Positions 24,532-34,800 of a stretch of 64,000 bases of DNA are shown here, piece by piece; position 1 is the first letter of the stretch; each line of letters begins with the position of its first letter. The stretch lies in the NCBI GenBank assembly GCA_009192285.1, contig WBVU01000008.1:940370-1004369 (forward strand), given 5' to 3'. The translations under genes were made by a program, and so were the position numbers. The notes under the pieces are model-generated. The model ran no database searches. It was not told where the DNA came from and was given only the letters and a program-made list of their open reading frames with translations. This stretch comes from Morchella semilibera. Its lineage: Eukaryota; Ascomycota; Pezizomycetes; Pezizales; Morchellaceae.

Positions 24532-26846
24532 AGGGGCGTCATTCGCCATTTCCCTGTGAAAAGACATAGTAAATGAAAGACAATTACAGACATCAGTCTA
24601 GATAGTAAGAATGCACCCTTAATCATTCACACTTGTCGAGCGGAGGGTGCGACTATAGATACATACCACTGGTCTACGGGTGCATTTGGGCTGGCCAGAG
24701 CAATTTCTGGTTGCTGTTTTAGTGGTTGCTATTGTGAATTTAGGGGAGAGAGGGGGGGGGTCTTACTCTTTGTTCGCGCGCTAATTCCGAGGGACTTACC
24801 CTAGTATGATGTTGCTAGTAAAATACTCTCACTGACACCCTGAAGGATTGGGTCCTTGCCTGTCTGGTTACAGGAGTGTAGTATTCGACGGCTTGTTGCA
24901 GCTCGTCTCTATACTACCCAAGTTTCATGCGACCCATAATGTTTGGGTGCCTCTTCAAGAGCATGAATGCATTGTATTTCTGGTTTGGCATTAGAGTTTG
25001 TTTCCGGTATGCTGAAGGGGAGATTTTGGGGTTCACGTCGGGAATCACAGGATTTTCCCGTTGGTCATTTATCTGTGTCCATAATTTTTCAACGGATTCC
25101 CAAAAGGAGGCATATGCATCTCTGTATTACGTGAGCGCATTTTCTTTTGGTTTAGTGGTGACAGGCATGGTTGTACCCACTAGTATCTGACTAAAACATA
25201 TGCTAGTTTATCGCTGTGCTTGCTTGACCTCATATTTCCTGTGCCTAGCAGTACATTGTTGACTGACTTTGTGCCCCTATAGAGGAGTATGTCCAATTCC
25301 TTCATGCGGTGCATGGGGGTGGCGATATCTATTGGCATGGCCATAGGGTGGAATTTGTAGTGTGCTAGGCAATATATTATATACACGGCACAGCAGGCGC
25401 TACATACTGGTACCCACTTTGTGTTAGACAACGTGGTCATTTGGAAGTTGTTGTCTTCAATTAAGTACTCAGGCCTTTTTTGTCATAGGTCCAGTATTCT
25501 GTTGTGCCCAACAGTATATCATATTGCCCGGTGGAACAAGCTTTTCACGACGAGGATAGTCAGGTGACCCAAGATGTTTAGTTCTTGGGCCGACTGTTCT
25601 ATAAGACGCTTTGGGTTTGCGTCATGATTGGCTGTCCTTGTGAGGGTATTGCATGCTTGAACAGTATTTACAGCGCAGCAAGGTAGGAGAGGACGTTGAT
25701 TACCTCTATGATTGCCGCGTCGAATATTATTGGTGCTATTTCGTGGGGTTTGTAATGGGTTTAGTGTGATTGGTTTAGTGTAAAGGTATTGTTGCACTGT
25801 GTGATTTCAAACTGATATGAATTATTGTATTGCACTTGCCAAGGCCAATGGGTTATTGGTCTATATGGCTAGAAGCGGTTTGATTATTGAAAGGACGGGG
25901 ATTAGTTCGTCCATTCATGCCCATCACTAATTAGATGATGAGGCATTTGTGTACATTAAGAGAGTCATAGTTACTTGTGCCTTTAATCTGTGCATGGTTG
26001 AATTCCCTCACTTAGACATTCAGAGTACTGGGCAGAAATCACATTACGTCAACACCATTTTCTGGCCATCGTAATGCTATGTTTTAATTAGATAGTCAGA
26101 TTCCCCTTGTCCGTACCAGTAACAAGTCATCTTTAATTACCGCCCCACATATGTAGATTGCCCGTTAGAATTCGATGAACGAATGTTAAGTGTTTTCGCT
26201 TGTGTGATTTTATGTTATATCGGTTAGCTGTTTACGGTTAATTATTAGATTGTTGTTCATACTGATTGCGGGATTTAATGCAAAAGTGTAACAAGAATTG
26301 GAGGAGAAACGACCACGTTGTCATTAGGTCACCGAGGTGGTCAATCACGTCATTGAGCGTTGTCTTGAGTTGTTTTTGCCATTATGCCTTGTTGGTGTTT
26401 GAGGATGAAAACGCTGGTGATGGCCTTAGAGCTATAAGGGGGTTATATATCGGTTAGGCCATCAAGCACGCAGTGTTGTGTTTGTTGTTTGTTTCGGTTA
26501 GTCTCATATGTTAGTTTTCTTTGGGCGCCTATGGGTAACCGAAGTCTTGGCGATCTTACATGTAGGGTTCTTCTCCCTTAGGGGATTACTTTCATTAGTG
26601 TTTCTGTGTCCTTTCCGTTTGCTGGTTGCATGTTTTTTTTAACACGTGGATACTCTTTTTATCTTTGATCCATTTTACTCTCATCTAGAGTTTCTAGGAT
26701 GACGTCGCTCTGTTTTCAGTTAGTGCAGCTCTTATTTTTGGCGTGTGGATTTCGCCCTTGATTAGTGGCTTCGGCGCTTGTATGGATTTCTTCGCTGAAG
26801 CGGGCGGTGCCCTCAGGTTTTAGTTGACTGCATCAGCAAGATTTTA
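24532..26846 (-). mobile_element. Rep-LSU copy A, decayed inverted copy
   Basis: Minus-strand relative of 49922-56474. The segment 26121-26400, read on the minus strand, aligns with 55800-56049. Shared words include cgctcaatgacgtgat, cacctcgg, cgtttctcc, ttttgcattaaatccc and aaacacttaac. Both then pass through tgtgggg...acttgttactggtacgg into 28S sequence. Sequence right of 26400 resembles the ORF-C region of copy B but is badly decayed. No Rep sequence survives, because an LTR cuts the copy at 26847. Left of the 28S part (24532-25790) I recognise nothing; short frames such as 24927-25190 have no motif. Confidence 0.7.
25791..26120 (-). rRNA. 28S (LSU) rRNA fragment, decayed
   Basis: The reverse complement reads ctggtacggacaagggg aatctgactatctaatt and continues through the domain IV core (tgactctctta...acaaatgcctcatcatctaattagtgatg) towards the start of domain V, with similarity fading near 25800. 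Differences from the usual LSU sequence are mostly C-to-T and G-to-A, for example in the normally invariant gcgcgggtaaacggcgggag block. It is a pseudogene fragment, not an rRNA gene. Confidence 0.85.
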
Positions 26847-27489
26847 TATGACGGAGAAACCTGATGCAAAGTAGAAGATGACAATGATGGCGCAGAGTGA
26901 CTCAAGGAGCACAGCCAACACAACGAGGACACCGACAAAGACAGAAGCAATGCCAGGCAGGTACAAGCACAGGCACCAGCGAAGTCAAAGGCAAAGGCAA
27001 AGGCACATGCAAAGGCAAAAGGGCGCAGAGCAGAGAGAGTGAGGATTAGATAGATCTCAACGAGAACAATGAGAGGTACTAGGGATTTCCCACCGAAGAG
27101 GACAGAGTCCTGGGTGCGAGAAAGTATAGCTTGAAGATAGGAGTATATTCCTATCTACCGAGATCACAGGAAGAGGAGACAGAAAGAAAATAAAGAAAGT
27201 ACTAAGAAAAACATCTATCCCCGCTATTTAAGACTTCTCCCCTACCAGTCCGAAATGACTCACACATTCACTCATAGAATCTAATAGAAATTCATCGCTA
27301 CCATACCTTGTATTCCTCCCCACCATCTCCTGTATTTCCATTACAAATCCATCACGCCATCGAACCTCCTAGAACCTAATGCCAACACCCCCCTCTCAGC
27401 ACACTCCTTCCTCGCTTAACTCTTCCTCATTAGTTACATCAGCGCTTCGACTACCAAACCCCCGGGACTGATGCTAAGACGCTGGGACA
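26847..27489 (-). repeat. LTR of Gyp-3/Gyp-6 family, solo
   Basis: Plus strand tatgacggagaaacc...gatgctaagacgctgggaca, matching 39491-40123 at a diverged level. Flanks tttta and ctcag do not match. Confidence 0.85.
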
Positions 27490-27909
27490 CTCAGGAGACT
27501 CCAGTCACAAATAGTAAAGCTTGCTGATATGCATGTTTTGCTTGGGTTTTTAGCCCAGTGGTGTCAGTCCCGAGACTGCAGATAAGCATGGTGATCACCT
27601 TCCACGGTGACCGGGGTATTAGCTGGTGGGTTGGGGAATTGGGTTACCCGATTGTATCCCCGTTTTGGTTTCCTTTGTGTTTGTTTTGTTTTGGGGATTT
27701 CCTTCCTTGCTGATATTTTAGGTTTTTATTTGCAGGCGTTAATGTTATTCTGTTAGGAACCGTAAGTTTATTACCTTACCAGCTTCTACTTTGTGGGGGG
27801 AGCAGTGGTGTTTCCGATAGATCGAAGAGTACGTGACCGGCACAGGGTCTTTCATGTTCTCGTCTTGTTATGAGTTGTTAAAACAATGGGATTCCTTGTG
27901 TTGGTGCAG
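27490..27909. other. Spacer without a recognised gene
   Basis: About 420 bp between two LTRs. I see no coding frame with a motif. T-rich pyrimidine runs near 27660-27740 could be intron-like, but nothing supports a gene. Confidence 0.35.
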
Positions 27910-28521
27910 GAATCCATTATGGGTCCATGTCCTGACGGTTTGGTGGTCGTAGCGCTGTTGCAACCGATGGAGTTATGTCAAGGGAGGATGGGGTGAGATG
28001 AGGTGAAGTTGTCATCACTAGGTTCTATGAGATTTGGTTGCAGGGAGGATTGGTAATAGGAAGTGGCGAGATAGTGGGGAGGAATACGAGGTGTGGTAGT
28101 GATGGATTTCCATGAGGTTCTATGAGCAAACGTGTGAGTCATACTAGACTTATAGGGGGGAGAAGTGTTAAATAGTGGAGATAGATGTTTCTTTCTTTTC
28201 TCTCTGACTCGTCTTCCTGTTATTTTGGCACATAGCAATATACTCCTATTTTCAAGCCATAGTCGATCGCACCTAAGATCTTGTCCTCTCAGAGGAAACC
28301 CATCGTACCTTTTATTGTTCTCGTTGATGTCCATCCGGTCCTCATTCTTTCTGCCCGATGCCCCTTTACCTCTCTGCCTTTGCCTTTGCTTTGGCCAGTC
28401 ATTTTGCCTGCACAGTGTCGTTCCTGTCTTTGTCTGTATCCTCGTTGTGTTGGCTGTGCCCCTTGAGTTCTTCTGCATAATCATTGTCATCTTCTACCTT
28501 GCGTCGGGTTTCTCTGTCACA
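27910..28521 (+). repeat. LTR of Gyp-3/Gyp-6 family, diverged
   Basis: It ends with the family terminus ggtttctctgtcaca at 28521 and keeps the middle blocks (gtgtggtagtgatggatttccatgag, gagaagtgttaaatagtggagatagatg). The first ~20 bp are poorly matched, so the left boundary is approximate. Confidence 0.75.
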
Positions 28522-28729
28522 GTCCGTACTTACAGATAGCATTTGTTTTGTTCTGGGTTAGTAATGGTTTTGGGTTAGTCGCGTGTTGTGGGTATTGGAA
28601 ATGTACTTAAGCTTGTAATGTTGTCCTGTGGTTGTGGTTGTAACTAATAATGTTACACTTAATCAGCTTTTTGACCCTGTGTATTGAATTACATTTTGGA
28701 TCTCTTACCTATTTGAGTTTCTATTTTAG

Positions 28730-29029
28730 ATGTCAGAATCATCTTCATCTTCCCGTCTTCCTTTTCCATTGCTGCCTGTTAGACGCTACGTGAAGCCACT
28801 TTCTATGTCAGTATATGGCATCCAAGATGATGATGAGGAGGAGGCCTTCATGGAGGCATTAGTTGTGTCTGAGATAGATGACTTTCCTGTAGAGGATGGT
28901 TTGGGGTTCACAGTGGGTGACCTGTTGGATGTCTCGGAGAGTGCTTTGGTACTTTTTAATTATGAGGGCCCTAATTATGATCCTAATCTGAGCAAGGAAG
29001 AGGAGGATTTCGGTGGAGGGGGCTCATAG
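28730..29029 (+). CDS. Unknown small ORF, acidic
   Basis: A 99-codon frame starting MSESSSSSRLPFPLLP. It is serine-rich at the start, then strongly acidic (DDDEEEAFMEAL, KEEEDF). A pyrimidine stretch and TTTTAG lie directly before the ATG, which could be an intron acceptor or chance. I do not recognise a family. It overlaps a second frame (29013-29256), and a single frameshift or intron could join them. Flanked by LTRs on both sides, it may be an orphaned internal piece of an LTR element or a captured gene fragment. Confidence 0.35.
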   Translation: MSESSSSSRLPFPLLPVRRYVKPLSMSVYGIQDDDEEEAFMEALVVSEIDDFPVEDGLGFTVGDLLDVSESALVLFNYEGPNYDPNLSKEEEDFGGGGS

Positions 29030-29256
29030 GCTCATGGATCATTACGCAACAGGTAACCCTGTGAATGGTTACTTGAATGCACAGAGGAGGTTTGCGTCGT
29101 ATTCGGCCCATTTTCAGAAGAGTCACACGAAGTTGTATTCAGTTAAGCACTTATTTATGAAGGAAAGGCAGAGGGGGGTAAGGAAGCGGAGTATAGAGAA
29201 GAGGCATGAAGCACCCCTTCACGTTGGCCATGAGGTGAGGGATCGCTTGTGTCCCG
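29013..29256 (+). CDS. Unknown ORF fragment, basic
   Basis: The frame contains DHYATGNPVNGYLNAQRRF and FQKSHTKLYSVKHLF, then a basic tail (RQRGVRKRSIEKRHE). It looks protein-coding from its composition but matches no family I can name. The frame runs into a truncated LTR at about 29251, so its own 3' end was lost or lies in the LTR. It may continue the acidic ORF just upstream. Confidence 0.35.
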
Positions 29257-29450
29257 GCACCTTGCCATTGTGTCCGGAGATTCGGTCATCGAAGCGCTGA
29301 CGTAACTAATGGGGGAATGATAAGCGGGGAGGGTATACGATAAGGTGGAGGTGTCGTAATGTTCTATTGGATTCTATGGCGGATGGATTGAGAATATAAT
29401 TAAAGAAGATGGTGGGGAGGAATACTAGATGTGGTTGCTACAGATCCCTT
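29251..29450 (+). repeat. Truncated LTR, Gyp-3/Gyp-6 family
   Basis: Starts tgtcccggcaccttgccattg and follows the family for about 200 bp (tcgaagcgctgacgtaactaatgg; gaggaatactagatgtgg), then similarity stops. Confidence 0.65.
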
Positions 29451-29697
29451 GGGTGTGATAGGTGAGCAGGTGATTGTAGGGTTTCTGAAATAGTATGTGC
29501 CAGTTTTTGCTGTTATAGAGAGTGCGGAGAGGTTGCTTGAATATTGTTAACAGCTTTAAAAGAAAATGACATAATCATGATGTAAGAGACATATGTTCAT
29601 TAATATACTAAGACAACCTGTGCAGGCCCAGAGTAGATAACTACCCAAGCAATATCTTCTCTAAGGTGCAGGAACCAAATCTCTTCCATTCACTATC

Positions 29698-30750
29698 ATG
29701 GATTCTGATAGATTTAACGTTTCACTACTCCTATTGATTCGAAGAAGATGACAGAAGAAAGCAAACATTCTTGCTTTTGCTGCTTATATTCTTACCAACC
29801 ACTCAAAAAGGAGTCTGTCCTATATTGCCTCAGATTTCTCGATAGAAAACTATAGTAATGATTGGTGTTTGGAGTTTCTTCACTTTGATACAAATCAAAT
29901 CATTATTTTGGCAGATACTTTTGGCCTTCGTACTCTCACTTTCAGAAACCGTTACTTAGCGACCCCATTGACAGCCTTATCAACTATTATGTATAGCTTA
30001 AGCTGGCCAAGCCATTATAAGGAACTTGTTTATCTCTTTGGACATTCACATGGATGGCTTTCAACAGTTATAAACGATAGCTGTCAATTTCTTTATGTCA
30101 AATGTGAAGACTATTTATTTTGGGACCCTATACGCTTGATACCAGAGTTTTTATCAGTTTATGCACATGCGATTGGAAGGACGTTAGATGGCGAGGCAGG
30201 AGATCGTATTTGGGGATTTATTGATGGCACTCACCATCCTTTTTGCCGACCTTGTAATACAGTTACAGACCAAAGACTACTATACAGCAGTTATAAGAAA
30301 GCACATACGATGATTTGGCAAGCAATTATTATACCAGACAGTTTAATCTCTAGTCTATCAGGACCTTGAGAGAGTCGTTATGGGGATTGAGGTATTCTAT
30401 GTTGATCTGGAATAAAGGACAAATTAAATTTATTTGCCTTTAATAACGAAGGTGAAAGGTTACTCATCTGTGACGACGCTGTATATTACCTTGGAGAGTC
30501 AATTATGGGAGCTTATAGAGCAAGAGCGGGGTTACCTTTAACAAACGAACAAGCTCTATTCAATTTGGAAATGTCAAGAATGCCTGTAGCTGTAGAATAG
30601 GGTTTTGGAAAGGTTGTAAACAATTTTGCTTTCTGTGGTTACAAAAACGAGTTAAAGATTGGTTTATCACCTGTTGCCATATATTATTTTGTTAATTGTT
30701 TGTTCACAAATTGCTATACTTGTTTTCATGGTTCTATTACAAGTCATTGA
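29698..30750 (+). pseudogene. PIF/Harbinger-type transposase remnant
   Basis: DDE transposase of the DDE_Tnp_4 (Harbinger) kind, which would cut and paste a DNA transposon. From the ATG at 29698 the frame reads (through a stop near 29738) an N-terminal region with FGHSHGWLSTVIN. The first catalytic aspartate block GFIDGTHHPFCRP follows near 30215. Then come QRLLYSSYKKAHTMIWQAIIIPD and LSGP (near 30360), where a stop occurs. Further on, GESIMGAYRARAGLPLTNEQALFN and a VE(stop)GFGKVVNNFAF block represent the C-terminal half. At least three stops and a frameshift make it inactive. I found no terminal inverted repeats. Confidence 0.82.
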
Positions 30751-30858
30751 TTTAACTGTATACCCCGTAACATTTGGCAATACTTCGGAGTTGATGATAA
30801 TATTGAACTTAATTGTTTCAGTTTTTCTCTAACAAAGCCAAAATCCGTTCCATGTTAC

Positions 30859-31487
30859 TGTGACGGAGTAACCCGATGTAAAGAAGAAGATGACAATGAT
30901 GACGCAGAAGGACTCGAGGAGCACAGCCTAAGCGACGAGAAGACCGACGAAGACAAGGGCAACACCAGGCAGGCGCAAGCACAGGCACCGCCAAAGGCAA
31001 AGGCAAGGGCAAAGACACAAGAGCGCAGGGCAGGGAGAGTGAGGACCGGATGGACCTCAACGGGCACGATGAGAGATACTATGGCTTTCCTCTTAAGAGG
31101 ACAGAACTTTGGGTACGAGAAGCTATAGCCTAGAAATAGGAGTAGATTCCTATGTACCAAGATAACAGAAAGACGAGACAGAGAGCAAAGAAAGAAAGAA
31201 CTAAGGAAAACATCCATCCCCGCTATTCAACACCTCTCCTTCACCAGTCCGCTATGACTCATACGTCAGTTCATAGAAACCTGTAGAAACCAATCGCAAC
31301 CACACCCAATATTCCTTCCCACCATCCCTGCCATTTAAATTACAAATCCATCACGTCATCAAACCTCCTAGAATCCAATGACGACACCCCTCCTTAACTC
31401 ACCCCTTCCTCACTTAACATTACCCTCACAATCATGACAGCGCTTCAACTACCGAACCCTCGGGAACGATGCCAAAACGCCGGGACA
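30859..31487 (-). repeat. Solo LTR, Gyp-3/Gyp-6 family
   Basis: 629 bp, tgtgacggagtaacc...acgccgggaca, with a perfect duplication GTTAC at 30854-30858 and 31488-31492. A clean solo LTR produced by LTR-LTR recombination. Confidence 0.92.
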
Positions 31488-31814
31488 GTTACTTACAATA
31501 CTATCCACTCTCTTTGATAAGCTTCCAACATCTTCCTTCAAAGCTTTTTCACTGCCGGTTCCATCCTTATCTTTTTTTTTCCCCATCAATCATTCATATT
31601 GATCCATCTTTTCTTTTTCAACATTATTCCACATTTGCATCATTTTATCATCATCCTATTGATTTGCATCTAAAATCTTCTCCATAATTCTCATATTCCC
31701 CCTCGAAGACGTTCTTCCAATAAGCGGCTCTAGAGCTATTCTCTTCCCCATAGCGGAGTAGCCTTCCTCAGAATCCAGTTCCTGAGTATTCTTTTTTCTG
31801 CTAAAAGAAGTATA

Positions 31815-31815
31815 C

Positions 31816-31867
<52 letters not shown>

Positions 31868-34800
31868 TTACTCATACTGCTTGTATCCGAATCCGGATAT
31901 GGCATATAAAGAAAGAACCTAATCATCACGGTCATATACTATCTTTCATAAAGCGAATCCTTCTCACGGCCGTGTTCCTATCAACCCTCTTCCAAGGTTA
32001 TCATGCATGTTGTCCTCTTCATTCCAGCTCATAACGATAGGTGCAAGCACTTTGGTGACTATCCTTCTCCTTCCCTTTCTTCTTCTTCCTCAAGTCTCCC
32101 CCATCCTACGTGCTCTCCTCTATCTCCATCCCTCTCCCCTGGTGTTCAGTTTCTAGTGGCGATCTGGGATGGTAGAAGAAATGTATCGATGGTTGCCTGA
32201 AGTCATTTATCTGTATGCATGGCGGTCATCCAGTTGAATGGCATTGGTTTGATTGTGGCGGTAAGATCCTTTCTGATTTCTGGTAGTGGATGTTGTTTGC
32301 AGTAAAGTAGCAGGTGCGTTGGGGTTTCCTGGAAGTATCCACACCTGCATTCCGTTGTATCATATTCTGTTGTTGTCATTTCTTGGTAAGTAGGATTTGG
32401 TTGTACCATGACCCTTTTTCGCATTTGGTAATGTGCCTTTGAAGTTTCCTTGGTAAATTTTTTGACGAATGGTGCAGACATCTTGGTGAAGAAGTGAGCA
32501 CCTCTGTAGCTCCTTCCTTTTCTTCCATAGTTTTCCATTCTCCCTCCACGTACCATAGAGTGCTCCTTATTTCCTCTTCAAGTGGTATGATTACCCTTGG
32601 CATCTGGTTCGACCCTTTCACCCTTTGTCCCCTCTTTCTTGCCAACCTTCTGCATGTTCATTGCCCATACCACCTTCCACATGCCCATGACTCAGTGATA
32701 TGTAGTTTTATGTTAGTTGCTTCAATTCCAAGAGTTTGATCTTGCTAGTTGCTACCCCAATGTTGGCCCCTGAGAATTTCTATCCGGTTTTCTTCATTCT
32801 CCGTATCGCCCTGTTGTCTAAAATACCAGACATCCATCTTGGAGTATCGTGAATTTCTATCTCCTTCCGCAACTTGTGTAACTTGTAGCACATCTAAGAT
32901 TCGCTAAATCAAAGACTTCGACTCTTTTCCAAATTGTAAAATTTTCTCCACTCACCATTTCCTGTTGCCTCTAACTTGTCAACGACTCCAGCCTCCAGCT
33001 TTCCTTCCATTAGGATCCCAATCAGAGTCAGAATACCCAAAAACGTGTCAAGTTTGTACATCCTTACGTTGTTTGTCTATGATTCTTGCTGCTTTTATCT
33101 TTATCCGCTATTATCAGTTTGTATGTCTATGATTCTGATGACCATGGACATGCAATTGTATCATTCTCCACCACACTTTGAGTTGAATCCAATCGCTGAC
33201 TTTTTTAAGTATCCGTGTAGCCATGGATTCGGTTTACTGTGGACCTTAGCCACAGTCAGAGTCCATGGTAGCTTGGTTTCCTCCTTCCTATCCCTGCTGT
33301 ATTGGAATGAACTCTGGCTGAAGTCGCTCTAATAGGGGGTCCGCATGCTTAAATGCGTAGGGCTATTTTTCTGTTGCGGAGTCACAGCCTCACTCTTCAC
33401 TGGTAGTAGTGCTGTTCTGCTTAATCCTGAATGTTGGTTTCTGAAAGCACCATGATCCTTCGTCATACCATTTTGTATCTTTTCTGAACTGTTTTTTGTA
33501 TTTCCTATCTGTCCCATTCACCAAAACTCTCTAGCACCATAAACCCTGATTGTATACCAGGTCTAAGATTGTCTGAATGCTGTTTGCTCAGCCCTCTCCT
33601 CTGTAATTTCCTAACCGGTTCAAGTGCAAGAAATGCCCTCATAAAGCTGAAACGCTTTAGTTTGATCACGATGTTTGAAAAGATCTAGTTTCTATCAAAC
33701 CAAAACACCAAACCCATACCCTCATGTGGTGTATCTCTAGCATCAACCAGATACCCATCCCAGGCACTTCTGACCTTCCTTTCCGCTTAGGTGTAGATCG
33801 TTTTGTTTGAATGCAAGTGTTCTGTTCTTGGGTTGCGAAGTCCCCAGAGTCATTTTGCTGCACCCCCATCGTGACACTACCCTTGGAGCCATTTTTTCAA
33901 AGTGGTCGCAGTTTCAGCTTTTCCATCCTTCACATTTATCATCAATTATTCCAATTACCTTGCGTATTCTTTTGATGAGGAAAGGCAGTTTGAAAAGAAT
34001 TAGTTCCGAAGAGTTGGTAAATAGTTAGAAAAAAGATCTGAATGTGCTGGTCCCTTGAAATCCCTGTTGCTATTTCATTTGACTAGTTCCTTGTTGTCCA
34101 TCAAAGCGCTAGCGAATCTTATCCTTTTGCTTAGCACCGGGTTGTCTATCCTAATTCTGACTATTTTGAGCGGGTTAGGCGTTCTTTCGCTGTATGTATG
34201 AGTCTGTCCTTGGATACGATTGTCAAATTCCCCTTTGAACATCCATAATTACAGTGCTTGAAACGACCTTTCCTTTTCTCTTCTCCTCACCACTATGCTT
34301 CTAACCAGCATACAGGCCACCTCAAGCCAATCTCTTTGGTTTTCCTCCATATCTGCCAGTTTGAGTCAGATTGTATACTCTCGCTAGGATGCAAGTCTTG
34401 AAGCCATTATCTTTTCCATTACTTGCCTAATGCAATTAAGCAAGGACGACTGCCTATATCTTTTGAATCGTAATAGTCTGTTTGTTGGGCTTTTATTATA
34501 TAACAACGGCTTCTCTCCAAATTGTGTGGGTGATAGCCAAGGCTGGTTGCTTTTATAAAATTGAGTTATATTATGTTTGAATCATTGAAGTTGATCCCAT
34601 CTGGCCCTGCTATATTGGTGAGATGAAGTCTTCAATCGCCCCTCTTATTTCATCATTCCGTCAAGTCCTTCCATGCTATTCTGTTTCCCCTCATTGCATG
34701 TCCCTTTGAAGGTTGAATAGGCGGAGGGTGCAAATTAGCAGCTCTTTAGATTGGCTTTTCTGCAAATTGTGGTGGCGTTATCTCCATTTTCAAACATTGT

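Noticed and set aside
24927-25797. ORFs 24927-25190 (+), 25180-25440 (-) and 25519-25797 (-) as genes
   Set aside because: Short, overlapping or adjacent on opposite strands, no motif, inside a decayed repeat copy.
31815-31869. (ATTT)n as an independent microsatellite
   Set aside because: It is the 3' tail of LINE-b, and the same UTR with an AATA tail occurs in LINE-a.
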